A DNA stretch of 64,000 nucleotides, taken from JAJNBA01 sp963842295. GTDB lineage: Bacteria; Actinomycetota; UBA4738; HRBIN12. Shown piece after piece: positions 23,941-31,996 of the stretch (position 1 is its first letter; each line of letters begins with the position of its first letter). The notes under the pieces are model-generated. The model made no database searches. It was not told the origin of the DNA and was given only the letters and a program-made list of their open reading frames with translations. Made by a program: the position numbers and the translations under genes. The stretch spans positions 558,001 to 622,000 of the forward strand of contig CAWJFY010000009.1 in assembly GCA_963842295.1 (NCBI GenBank), written 5' to 3'.

Positions 23941-25206
23941 TCAGTCCTCCGCAGAACGGAACAACATGACCTTCACGTGCGAACCGGCGGGGGCGGCGTC
24001 GGTCCCTGCCGGGATCATCGCCAATCCGTTCGCGCGGGCCACCGTCGAGATCAGATTCGACCCTCGGGCCCCGGTGGGGGTGGCCGACCAGTCCCCTTTG
24101 TCCCGCCGAACCTCTACCCGCGCGAACTGGAGCTTCCCGCGAGGGCCCCGGACCTCGTCGGTCAACGTCGCCGTCACCTCCGGGCGGAACAGGTGGCTTC
24201 GCCCCATCATCTTCAGGATCGCCGGACGCACGAACACCTCCAGGCTCACGAAGACGCTCACGGGGTTGCCGGGCAGACCGAAGTACGGCTTCCCCTCGAC
24301 GTGACCGAATCCCTGCGGCATACCCGGTTGCATCGCCACCTTGTAGAAGTCCACGTCGCCACGCCGGAAGAACGCCGCCTTCACCACATCGCGCTCCCCG
24401 ACCGAGACACCGCCCGAGGAGACGAACGCGTCCGCCTGGATCTCGAAGCTGAAGATCGTCTCCCGGAGCGACTCGACGTCGTCTCGAACGATGCCCGCCA
24501 TCACCGGCATCGCGCCCATCTCACGGAGCGCCGCGAAGATCATGAAGGAGTTGGCGTCCCTCACCTGTCCGAACCCCGGGGTCTCGGTCGGCGGGACGAG
24601 CTCGTCTCCCGTGGAAAGCACCACCACGCGCGGACGCGGATGGACGAACGGCGTGGGATGCCCCGCGTTGGCGAGGAGCCCAAGCTCGGGAGTGCCGAGG
24701 CGCTTCCCGTCCGGGATCAGGACATCTCCTTCGTGCACGTCCTCTCCGCGCGGACGGACGTGCGTACCGGGCTCAGGGCCATCCAGCAGCCGAACCAGCT
24801 CGTCGCCCTCGACCACCGCGTTCTCGATCGGCACGACGGCGTCGGCGCCGGCGGGGACGGGCGCGCCCGTCGCGATGTGCATCGTCTCGCCGGCGCCGAC
24901 GGTCCCCTCGGGCTCGTGTCCGATCAGCGCCCGGCCCACGATCTTCAGCTCGCGTGGGTGCGAGGGTGTCGCTCCGGCGACATCGGAGGCGCGCACCGCG
25001 AACCCGTCCATCGCCGAAGAAGCGAACTCGGGAAGGTCGTGCGTCGCGAGAACGTCCTCGGACACGACGCATCCGTAGGCGTCCGTCAGCGGCAGCCGGA
25101 GCGGTGCGAGCGGCTGCACCTGGGAGAGCACGCGCTCTCGGGCTTCCTCGACGGAGACAAGGCCTTCCGCGGAGTCGTGGTCGTGGACGTGTGGCTGCGC
25201 CGACAT
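23941..25206 (-). CDS. moeA: molybdopterin molybdenumtransferase MoeA
   Basis: 421 residues with the four MoeA domains. It carries the N-terminal LPLTDAYGCVVSEDVLA and SSAMDGFAVRA, the central molybdopterin-binding domain with LSTGDELV, SSGGVSVGERDVVKAAF and GKPYFGLPGNPVSVFVS, and a C-terminal domain ending in GLAMIPAGT. MoeA inserts molybdate into adenylylated molybdopterin. TAGACT lies 7 nt before ATG 25206, so the mRNA is likely leaderless. The moaC gene follows directly. Confidence 0.95.
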   Translation of the reverse strand: MSAQPHVHDHDSAEGLVSVEEARERVLSQVQPLAPLRLPLTDAYGCVVSEDVLATHDLPEFASSAMDGFAVRASDVAGATPSHPRELKIVGRALIGHEPEGTVGAGETMHIATGAPVPAGADAVVPIENAVVEGDELVRLLDGPEPGTHVRPRGEDVHEGDVLIPDGKRLGTPELGLLANAGHPTPFVHPRPRVVVLSTGDELVPPTETPGFGQVRDANSFMIFAALREMGAMPVMAGIVRDDVESLRETIFSFEIQADAFVSSGGVSVGERDVVKAAFFRRGDVDFYKVAMQPGMPQGFGHVEGKPYFGLPGNPVSVFVSLEVFVRPAILKMMGRSHLFRPEVTATLTDEVRGPRGKLQFARVEVRRDKGDWSATPTGARGSNLISTVARANGLAMIPAGTDAAPAGSHVKVMLFRSAED

Positions 25207-25213
25207 CCCGGCC

Positions 25214-25219
25214 AGTCTA
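25214..25219 (-). promoter_or_regulatory. -10 hexamer, leaderless moeA-moaC promoter
   Basis: TAGACT on the minus strand with 7 nt to the ATG at 25206. Confidence 0.55.
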
Positions 25220-25242
25220 GGCGGGGGTCTGCCGCACGACCG

Positions 25243-26118
25243 TCAGCTGAGCTTCTCGCGGCGAGCGAGCTCGGCCAGGTACGCCTTGAAATCCGGGCCC
25301 AGATCGTCGCGATCGAGCGCGAGCTCGACCATCGCCCGGAGGTAATCGAGCTTGTTCCCGACGTCGAACCGACCCTCGAAGCTCAACGCGTAGACGGCTT
25401 GCTCCTGCGCGAGCAGGTTGATCGCATCCGTGAGCTGGATCTCGCCCCCGTGACCGGGCTGCGTCTCGTGGAGCGCAGCGAAGATCTCCGGCGTGAAGAC
25501 GTACCGGCCGACCGCGGCGAGGTTGGAGGGAGATCGCTCCGGCGACGGCTTCTCGACGATGGACACGATCCGAACGAGGTCCTCTTCGACGGGCTCGGGC
25601 TCGATCATGCCGTAGAGTGAGGCGTCCTCACGGGCGACCTCGATCGCCGAAAGCACGCTCCGGCCGTAGCGCTCGTGGATCTTCATCATCCGGTCGAGCA
25701 GCGGCGTCTTGGGGCGAACGAGGTCGTCGGGAAGCATCACGACGAACGGCTTGTCGCCGATGTGCGACTCGGCGCACGCGACGGCATGTCCCAGGCCGAG
25801 CGGGTCCCGCTGGCGCGTGTAGTAGATGTTCGCGAGCTCGGCGATCGCGCGCACCTGCTTCAGCTCGTCGAACTTGCCTTTCGCCTCGAGGAAGTGCTCC
25901 AGCTCGGAGGACCGATCGAAGTGATCCTCGATCGATCGCTTCCCTCTCCCGGTCACCATCAGGATGTCGGTGATACCCGCGCGCACCGCCTCCTCGACCA
26001 CGAGTTGGATCGCGGGGGTGTCGACGACCGGGAGCATCTCCTTCGGCGTCGATTTGGTCGCCGGCAGGAACCGCGTGCCGAGGCCCGCCACCGGGATGAC
26101 GGCGTTCTGCACCTTCAC
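25243..26118 (-). CDS. galU: UTP-glucose-1-phosphate uridylyltransferase GalU
   Basis: 291 residues from a GTG start. GalU makes UDP-glucose for cell-envelope glycans and storage sugars. The nucleotide loop GLGTRFLPATKSTPKEMLP, the VVMLPDDLV metal/sugar-binding segment and EKPSPERSPSNLAAVGRYV are diagnostic, and the length is standard. TACCGT is 7 nt upstream of the GTG, confirming the start and suggesting a leaderless mRNA. It is divergent from fmdB across 71 bp and lies upstream of moeA-moaC, an arrangement common in actinobacteria. Confidence 0.95.
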   Translation of the reverse strand: MKVQNAVIPVAGLGTRFLPATKSTPKEMLPVVDTPAIQLVVEEAVRAGITDILMVTGRGKRSIEDHFDRSSELEHFLEAKGKFDELKQVRAIAELANIYYTRQRDPLGLGHAVACAESHIGDKPFVVMLPDDLVRPKTPLLDRMMKIHERYGRSVLSAIEVAREDASLYGMIEPEPVEEDLVRIVSIVEKPSPERSPSNLAAVGRYVFTPEIFAALHETQPGHGGEIQLTDAINLLAQEQAVYALSFEGRFDVGNKLDYLRAMVELALDRDDLGPDFKAYLAELARREKLS

Positions 26119-26125
26119 GGGCGCA

Positions 26126-26131
26126 ACGGTA
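26126..26131 (-). promoter_or_regulatory. -10 hexamer, leaderless galU promoter
   Basis: TACCGT on the minus strand with 7 nt to the GTG at 26118. Confidence 0.5.
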
Positions 26132-26173
26132 CTCGCGTCGCCGGAAAGATGCAGCCGGGAACATGGCCACGGG

Positions 26174-26179
26174 TAGACT
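26174..26179 (+). promoter_or_regulatory. -10 hexamer for the fmdB operon
   Basis: TAGACT, 10 nt before ATG 26190; the leader would be only a few bases. It faces the galU promoter. Confidence 0.45.
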
Positions 26180-26189
26180 GCCTGGTCAG

Positions 26190-26537
26190 ATGCCCACCTA
26201 CGAGTACGCATGTCGTGATTGCGGCCACACCTTCGAGATCGTGCAGTCGATGCTGGACGAGCCGTTGACGATGTGCCCCGAGTGCGGCGGGAGCCTGCGG
26301 AAGGTGTTCGCACCGCCCGCGATCTCCTTCAAGGGATCGGGTTTCTACTCCACCGACCACGGGAAGAAGGCGAAGAGATCGGGCGAGGCGACGGGCGACG
26401 GAGACAAGGGCGCCGAGAAGACCGGCGAGAAGACCAGCGAACCGAAGAAGGCGTCGGCGGACTCGAAGGACTCCCCGACCGGAAGCTCCCCGGAGAAGCC
26501 ACCGAAGTCGACGAAGAAGGAGCCGGCTGCGTCGTGA
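26190..26537 (+). CDS. FmdB family zinc-ribbon protein with long charged tail
   Basis: 115 residues. The first 55 form the FmdB/CxxC-CxxC regulatory ribbon (YACRDCGHTFE ... CPECGGSLRKVF, then PPAISFKGSGFYSTD). The last 60 are a low-complexity Lys/Glu/Ser/Pro tail that is probably disordered. FmdB-type ribbons are small metal-binding proteins of uncertain role, first linked to formamidase regulation. The ATG at 26190 is preferred over the ATG at 26163 because the ribbon begins there and the promoter hexamer lies between. Its stop overlaps the phosphorylase GTG start. Confidence 0.85.
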   Translation: MPTYEYACRDCGHTFEIVQSMLDEPLTMCPECGGSLRKVFAPPAISFKGSGFYSTDHGKKAKRSGEATGDGDKGAEKTGEKTSEPKKASADSKDSPTGSSPEKPPKSTKKEPAAS

Positions 26538-27331
26538 CGGAAGCCAGAGCCGAGATCGGGGTGATCGGGGGATCGGGCTTCTACGACTTCCTGGAGGACA
26601 CCGAAACCCTGGAGATGGATACGCCTTTCGGGGCTCCCGCCGCGCCGATCACGATCGGCGCGGTGGGCGATCGGAAGGTCGCGTTCCTCCCCCGTCACGG
26701 GACGGACCATCGTTTCCCTCCCCACAAGGTCCCGTACCGAGCGAACATGTGGGCGCTGAAGGATCTCGGCGTGACGCGGGTGTTCGGGCCCTGCGCGGCG
26801 GGATCTCTCCGGAAAGAGATCCCTCCTCGGACGCTGGTGGTCAGCGACCAGGCCATCGATCTCACGAAGACCCGGACGAACACGTTCTACGACGGTCCGC
26901 AGACCACCCACGTGTCGTTCGCCGAGCCGTACTGTCCGACGCTCCGTGAGACCCTTCTCAGGACCGCCGCGTCGCAAGGGATCGAATACCGGGACGGAGG
27001 CACGATGGTCGTGATCGAGGGACCCAGGTTCTCGACGACGGCGGAGTCTCGGATGTACGCGCAGATCGGGGCCGACGTGATCGGGATGACGCAGTTCCCC
27101 GAAGCGATCCTGGCGAGAGAGCTCGAGCTCTGCTACGGGAACGTGGCACTCGTGACCGACTACGACGTCGGTGTGGACGACATCCCACCCGTGACGCATG
27201 AGGAGGTCCTGAAGGTCTTCGGTGAGAACATCGACAAGCTCCGTGACCTTCTGTTCGCCGCGATCCCGGAGGTGCCGCCGGAACGGACGTGTCCCTGCGC
27301 CACGGCGCTCGCCGGCACAGGACACGGATGA
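26534..27331 (+). CDS. S-methyl-5'-thioadenosine phosphorylase / purine nucleoside phosphorylase family
   Basis: 265 residues from a GTG start that overlaps the fmdB stop (GTGA). The phosphate-binding IGVIGGSGFYD and PRHGTDHRFPPHKVPYRAN, the SAM-salvage signature VVIEGPRFSTTAESRMY and VIGMTQFPEAILARE match the MTAP/PNP class. It would split 5'-methylthioadenosine (or a purine nucleoside) with phosphate. MTAP and PNP cannot be separated safely from sequence alone. The gene order fmdB-phosphorylase-small ORF-CpaB-like-uppP is compact. Confidence 0.9.
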   Translation: MTEARAEIGVIGGSGFYDFLEDTETLEMDTPFGAPAAPITIGAVGDRKVAFLPRHGTDHRFPPHKVPYRANMWALKDLGVTRVFGPCAAGSLRKEIPPRTLVVSDQAIDLTKTRTNTFYDGPQTTHVSFAEPYCPTLRETLLRTAASQGIEYRDGGTMVVIEGPRFSTTAESRMYAQIGADVIGMTQFPEAILARELELCYGNVALVTDYDVGVDDIPPVTHEEVLKVFGENIDKLRDLLFAAIPEVPPERTCPCATALAGTGHG

Positions 27332-27522
27332 TGGCCGGCGAGACGCTCGTCACCGTCGAGCTCCGATTCGTGACCGGCGAGGATCCGGCTCAGCTCGCCG
27401 ACCGGGTGCGCGAATCGGTCGCGACCATCGTCGGCAAGGACGCCCTCGAGGAGTTCCGCGTGAAGACGATACCGCTGGGCGGCCCGAAGGGCGAGAAGGG
27501 CGGTCTGCGTCCCGTCGAGTGA
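27328..27522 (+). CDS. small protein of unknown function
   Basis: 64 residues (MMAGETLVTVELRF to GGLRPVE). The ATG at 27328 overlaps the phosphorylase stop, and a second ATG follows at once. It shows a strand-helix pattern (LVTVELRFVTGED; DRVRESVATIVG) with a charged C-terminal part and no membrane segment. The family is not recognised. Its place between two coupled genes makes it a real gene. Confidence 0.6.
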   Translation: MMAGETLVTVELRFVTGEDPAQLADRVRESVATIVGKDALEEFRVKTIPLGGPKGEKGGLRPVE

Positions 27523-27525
27523 CCG

Positions 27526-28269
27526 GTGTCACAGCGGACGCCGCGTGGTCCGGCTACGGTCGCGCGCGTGCTGTTCCGTCGGAAGCTGCCGAGGTCGTCG
27601 TTCGTCCTGCTGACGGTCTCCGTAGCCTGCGCTTTGGCCGCTGCACTGGTCATGCGGGCGTACGCGCGGCGGCTCGACACCATTCGCCCGGACGGCGGAC
27701 CGCCCGTCGCCGTCGTGGCTGCGGTCGACGACGTGGCAAGGGGAGCCGTTCTCGCGGAGGGGATCCTGGAGGTCGTCACGGTGCCGTCGCGCTTCGCTCC
27801 GCCCGGCGCGATCCGGGAGATCGCCCGGGCGACGGGGCGGATCGCGGTCGCGGACATCGCGGCGGGCGAGATCGTGACGTCCCTACGTCTCGCCGGTGCG
27901 CACTCCGGGCCGACATCCTCGCTGGTCCCGCCGGGGATGCGAGCCGTGCAGGTCCCGATCGGCGGCGCGGTCGGTGTGAAACCCGGCGACCTGGTCGACG
28001 TGATCGCCACCTTCGGCGGAGGCGGCGCCCACTCGGAAGTGACCGGCGAAGGGCTCGAGGTGCTCGCGGTGCACCGGGGAGGCGGCGACTCCTTCGGAGC
28101 CGCCTCCCCCTCGTCGGGGGACATCGGGCTCGTGCTCCTCGTCACCCCGACGGACGCGGAACGCCTGGCGTTCGCGGCCGCCTTCGCGACGCTCTCGATC
28201 GCGGTGCGGGGACCCGGCGATCTCGTGCCGGGCGAGTCGTTCACCGTTCCGGTGACGGCCGACGGCTAG
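27526..28269 (+). CDS. SAF-domain protein, CpaB/RcpC-like pilus assembly factor
   Basis: 247 residues from GTG 27526; GTG 27568 is an alternative. A basic N-terminus and one membrane helix (SFVLLTVSVACALAAALVM) anchor it. A SAF domain follows (VAVVAAVDDVARGAVLAEGILEVV ... DIAAGEIVTSLRL), then the RcpC/CpaB C-terminal module (PPGMRAVQVPIGGAVGVKPGDLVDVIATF). CpaB acts in Flp/Tad pilus assembly at the periplasmic side. No other tad genes are present in the window, so a pilus role is not established. Many actinobacteria carry an isolated copy here. Confidence 0.8.
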   Translation: MSQRTPRGPATVARVLFRRKLPRSSFVLLTVSVACALAAALVMRAYARRLDTIRPDGGPPVAVVAAVDDVARGAVLAEGILEVVTVPSRFAPPGAIREIARATGRIAVADIAAGEIVTSLRLAGAHSGPTSSLVPPGMRAVQVPIGGAVGVKPGDLVDVIATFGGGGAHSEVTGEGLEVLAVHRGGGDSFGAASPSSGDIGLVLLVTPTDAERLAFAAAFATLSIAVRGPGDLVPGESFTVPVTADG

Positions 28270-28302
28270 CATTGGCCGACCGTTCTCCGAAGGAAGGACC
28301 GT

Positions 28303-29142
28303 GTGGGCATCCTGCAGGCGATCGTCCTCGGCCTCGTGCAGGGGGCGACCGAGTTCGCACCGGTCTCCAGCTCGGGGCACCTCATCCTGGTGCCCTGGAT
28401 CTTCGGATGGATGCTGATCGGGGATACCGACGTGCAGAAATCCTTCGACGTGGCCCTCCACGTCGGCACGTTGATCGGCGCCCTCATCTACTTCCGGCAC
28501 GACGTCGCGCGGTACCTGGGCGCGTGGTTCCGATCGATCGCGACGCGCCAGATGTCGACGCAGGATGCACGCATCGCGTGGGCCCTCGTCGTGGGTACGA
28601 TCCCGGGCGCCATCGCCGGCGCCCTGTTCGAGAACGTGATCCAGGAGAAGCTCGGGGCACCCCTGCTGATCGCGCTGATGCTCGTCGCGTTCGCCCTCCT
28701 GCTCGTGATCGTCGATCGCCGCGCCCGCAGCGATCGACCCTTCGATTCCATCGGTCCAAAGGAAGGTCTGCTGCTCGGGACGGCGCAGGCGCTGGCGCTG
28801 CAGCCCGGCGTCTCACGCTCGGGCGTGACGATCACCGCCGCACGTGCGATGGGTCTCGACCGTGAGTCGGCCGCACGCTTCTCCTTCCTCCTCTCCCTGC
28901 CGATCATCGCGGGGGCCGGCGCGTACAAGGCGGTGGACCTCGCGCAGACCGGCTTGCAGGGTCATGCCGCCGAGTTCGTCGCCGGGATGGTCGCGTCGGC
29001 GATCAGCGGCTTCGTGGTGATCTGGGGAGTGCTCCGGTACCTGAAACGACACGACTTCATGATCTTCCTCTGGTACCGGGTCGCGGTGGCGGCGGTGGTG
29101 CTCGTCCTGATCCTCGCGAACATCCGCGATGCGACCACCTGA
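28303..29142 (+). CDS. uppP: undecaprenyl-diphosphatase UppP
   Basis: 279 residues from a GTG start after AAGGAAGG. It is an integral membrane enzyme with about eight helices. The catalytic motifs GATEFAPVSSSGHL (Glu and Ser/His) and QPGVSRSGVTITAARAMGLDR are intact. It recycles undecaprenyl diphosphate to the monophosphate carrier for peptidoglycan and other envelope polymers, and confers bacitracin tolerance. It closes the gene run that began with fmdB. Confidence 0.95.
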   Translation: MGILQAIVLGLVQGATEFAPVSSSGHLILVPWIFGWMLIGDTDVQKSFDVALHVGTLIGALIYFRHDVARYLGAWFRSIATRQMSTQDARIAWALVVGTIPGAIAGALFENVIQEKLGAPLLIALMLVAFALLLVIVDRRARSDRPFDSIGPKEGLLLGTAQALALQPGVSRSGVTITAARAMGLDRESAARFSFLLSLPIIAGAGAYKAVDLAQTGLQGHAAEFVAGMVASAISGFVVIWGVLRYLKRHDFMIFLWYRVAVAAVVLVLILANIRDATT

Positions 29143-29236
29143 GGTAGGTGTGTCATGACTAGCGCCGAAGAGGGCGTTCGCGGCATCCACTAGTCTTTGG
29201 CGCCTCGATCCAGGACGTGCTTCGACGGAGGGGACG

Positions 29237-30667
29237 ATGACCGAACTGCTGATGCTTGGTGGGGAGCGGGTGGCGGCAGCCGACGGCGCGACCGCCGAGG
29301 TGGTGGAGCCTTCGACTGGGAAGCCGGGCTGGGAGGTTGCCCAGGCGTCGCCGGAGGATGCCAGCCGCGCGGTCGACGTCGCGGTGGAAGCGTTCGAGAC
29401 CGGCCCGTGGCGCCGGATGAGCGCGCGCGAGCGGGGACACGTGCTGACGAAGGCCTCGTTCCTGATCCGTGAGAAGGCCGAGGAGCTCGCGACGCTCGAG
29501 GCGCGCAACGGCGGCAAGCCTATCGGCGGAGCCCGCGCCGAGATCGACATCGTGGCCAACACCTACGAGTACTGGGGTGGCGCGGCGAACAAGATCTTCG
29601 GCGAGACGATCCCGATCGTGCCACCAGGCCTCGACGTGACGCTGCGGGAGCCTGTCGGGCCGTGCGTCCTGATCAGCCCGTGGAACTTCCCCGCCGTGAT
29701 CGCGAACTGGAAGGTGGCACCGGCGCTCGCCTGCGGGAACACGGCCGTGCTCAAGCCCGCGTCGCAGACGCCGCTGACCGCTCTCGCGATCGCCGACCTC
29801 CTGATGGAGGCGGGACTCCCCGAGGGGACGCTCAGCGTGCTTCCCGGCCCCGGCGCGACGACGGCCACCGCGCTGATCACGGATCCGCGCGTGGCGAAGA
29901 TCGGGTTCACCGGTTCCACCGAGGTGGGCAAGAAGGTGATGGAGACGGCCGCCGCCAACATCACACGGGTGTCGCTCGAGCTCGGGGGGAAGTCCGCGAA
30001 CGTCGTGTTCGACGACGCCGACCTCGACGTCGCGATCCCGAAGTCGCTGTGGTCCGTATTCGACAACGCGGGTCAGGACTGCTGCGCTCGCTCCCGGCAG
30101 TTCGTGCAGCGCCCGATCTACGACGAGTACGTCGAGCGGTTCTCGAAGGCGACCGAGGCGATCGGCGTCGGCGATCCCCTCGACGAGGCGACCGAGATGG
30201 GGCCGCTGATCAGCCCGGGCCAGCGACAGACGGCCCTCGACTACCTCGCGATCGGCCAGGAGGAAGGAGGGCGGCTCACCACGGGCGGCGAGCAGCTCGA
30301 CCGTGAGGGCTTCTACCTGACCCCCGCCGTGCTCGCCGACGTCGACAACTCCTGGCGCGTGGCCCGCGAGGAGATCTTCGGTCCGGTCGCGTGCATGTTG
30401 CCGTTCGACACCGAGGAGGAAGCGATCCGCCTCGCCAACGACACGCCGTACGGGCTGTCCGGCTCGGTCTGGACCCGTGACATCGGCAGGGCGATCAGGG
30501 TCGCGAAGGCGATCCGGACCGGTGTGATCAGCGTGAACTCCTCGAGCAGCGTGTTCACCGAGGCGCCGTTCGGGGGCTACAAGCAGAGCGGGATCGGTCG
30601 CGAGATGGGGATGCACGCGGCCGCTCTCTACACCGAGGTGAAGAACATCTACTTCAGCGAGGAGTGA
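29237..30667 (+). CDS. aldehyde dehydrogenase (aminoaldehyde/betaine aldehyde type)
   Basis: 476 residues. The catalytic Cys is C282 in FDNAGQDCC, the base is E248 in SLELGGKS, and the NAD-binding FTGSTEVGKKV is present. The family oxidises aldehydes to acids with NAD(P)+. Within the following glutamylation/aminotransferase region it would suit a PuuC-like oxidation of gamma-glutamyl-aminobutyraldehyde or a related aminoaldehyde, an inference from context. GGAGGGG before the ATG and a TAGTCT -10 candidate at 29191-29196 give it its own promoter. It converges on the GS-like gene. Confidence 0.9.
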   Translation: MTELLMLGGERVAAADGATAEVVEPSTGKPGWEVAQASPEDASRAVDVAVEAFETGPWRRMSARERGHVLTKASFLIREKAEELATLEARNGGKPIGGARAEIDIVANTYEYWGGAANKIFGETIPIVPPGLDVTLREPVGPCVLISPWNFPAVIANWKVAPALACGNTAVLKPASQTPLTALAIADLLMEAGLPEGTLSVLPGPGATTATALITDPRVAKIGFTGSTEVGKKVMETAAANITRVSLELGGKSANVVFDDADLDVAIPKSLWSVFDNAGQDCCARSRQFVQRPIYDEYVERFSKATEAIGVGDPLDEATEMGPLISPGQRQTALDYLAIGQEEGGRLTTGGEQLDREGFYLTPAVLADVDNSWRVAREEIFGPVACMLPFDTEEEAIRLANDTPYGLSGSVWTRDIGRAIRVAKAIRTGVISVNSSSSVFTEAPFGGYKQSGIGREMGMHAAALYTEVKNIYFSEE

Positions 30668-30676
30668 CGGGGCTCC

Positions 30677-31996
30677 TCAGACTGACCGGTCGTACCGGTC
30701 GCGTTCCCAGTCGGTGACGGTCTCGCGCCATGCCTTGAGCTCCCAGGCACGTGACGTGACGTAGTAGTCGCTGAACCCGACGCCGAGCGCGCGCTGGAGG
30801 CCCTCGTCCTCTCCGAAGGCTGCGATCGCCGCCTCGAGGGATCCGGGGAGCTCGGGGAGGTCGTCGCGCGCGTAGGCGTCTCCCTCGATGGGCTCGGGCG
30901 GCTTCGTCTTCCGCCGCATCCCGTCCGCCGCCGAGGCGGCGATCGCGGCGAGGGCCAGGTATGGGTTGGCGTCTGCGCCGGGGCGTCGGCACTCGAACCG
31001 CCAGAGCTCGGGACGCGCGGAGCGGATCGCGCGCACGGCGCACGACCGGTTCTCGTAGCCCCAGGTCGCGTTGATGGGCGCGAACCAGCCCGGGACGAGC
31101 CGCTTGTACGAGTTGATCGTGGGATTCATGAGCAGCGACGCGGCCGGCAGGTGCTCCAGCACGCCCGCGATCGCGGCGCCGAGCGGATCGGGCAGCGGAT
31201 CGTCGACCGCTGCGCCCGCGAAAACGTTCGTCTCCCCGTCCCAGCACGACAGATGGACGTGTCCGCTCGAGCCCTCCTCGCCGGGCACCGTTTTCGCGAG
31301 GAAGCTCGCACGGAGGCCCATCGATGCCGCGACCTGCTTCGTCGCGAACTTCGCGAGCGCCGCACCGTCGGCTGCGGCCAGTCCGCGCCCGGGGGCCAGA
31401 TTGAGCTCGAGGAGTCCCGGCCCCGCCTCCGTGTGGACCGCGGAGAGCTCGACGTCCAGCGCCTGGAGGGCGCCCACGAGCGCGTCGACGAACCGGTCGT
31501 AGCGGCCGATCTCGTTCAGGCTGTAGCTGATCCCGCTTGAGAGCGGCTCGCCGCGCTCGTCCCAGATCCGAACCTCGTACTCGATCGCCGCCATCACGTC
31601 GTAGCCGAGCGAGGACATGTCGCCCACGACGGTGCGGAACACCTCCCGCGAGGCGAAGTCGCACGGCGAACCGTCCGGCCATGCCGGGGTCGCGAGGCAG
31701 ACCCGCCAGCCGGGACGCCACGCGAGCTCGCGGACGGTGTCCACGTCGGGGGTCAGGAGCAAGTCGGCCGCGCCGGTGCGGATCCCGAACCGCTCGTAGT
31801 CGGTGATGGGCGTGTCGACCGGGTCCAGCCCGATGATCAGGTCGGTCATCACCGTTCCGTGCTGCACCGCGGCCTCGAACGCCGCCGGGCGCAGCGCCTT
31901 GCCGCGGAGGGAACCGTTCATGTCGGGGATCGCGAGGAGCACGAACTCCGCGCCGCGCTCCCCCGACGAACCGCCGAAACCGCCGACCGAGCTCAT
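30677..31996 (-). CDS. glutamine synthetase-like gamma-glutamyl ligase (PuuA/GlnA3-type), copy 1
   Basis: 439 residues, a GS type I fold. Active-site blocks are IEYEVRIW, LELNLAPGRGL, GSSGHVHLSCWDG, NPTINSYKRLVPG and the C-terminal RRPGADANPYLAL. The ammonium pocket and tail differ from housekeeping GlnA, and the short N-terminal domain is typical of gamma-glutamylpolyamine synthetases, which join glutamate to an amine with ATP. It is the last gene of a four-gene minus-strand operon (aminotransferase, amidotransferase, aminotransferase, ligase). The start overlaps the upstream stop by 4 nt (ATGA). Confidence 0.85.
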   Translation of the reverse strand: MSSVGGFGGSSGERGAEFVLLAIPDMNGSLRGKALRPAAFEAAVQHGTVMTDLIIGLDPVDTPITDYERFGIRTGAADLLLTPDVDTVRELAWRPGWRVCLATPAWPDGSPCDFASREVFRTVVGDMSSLGYDVMAAIEYEVRIWDERGEPLSSGISYSLNEIGRYDRFVDALVGALQALDVELSAVHTEAGPGLLELNLAPGRGLAAADGAALAKFATKQVAASMGLRASFLAKTVPGEEGSSGHVHLSCWDGETNVFAGAAVDDPLPDPLGAAIAGVLEHLPAASLLMNPTINSYKRLVPGWFAPINATWGYENRSCAVRAIRSARPELWRFECRRPGADANPYLALAAIAASAADGMRRKTKPPEPIEGDAYARDDLPELPGSLEAAIAAFGEDEGLQRALGVGFSDYYVTSRAWELKAWRETVTDWERDRYDRSV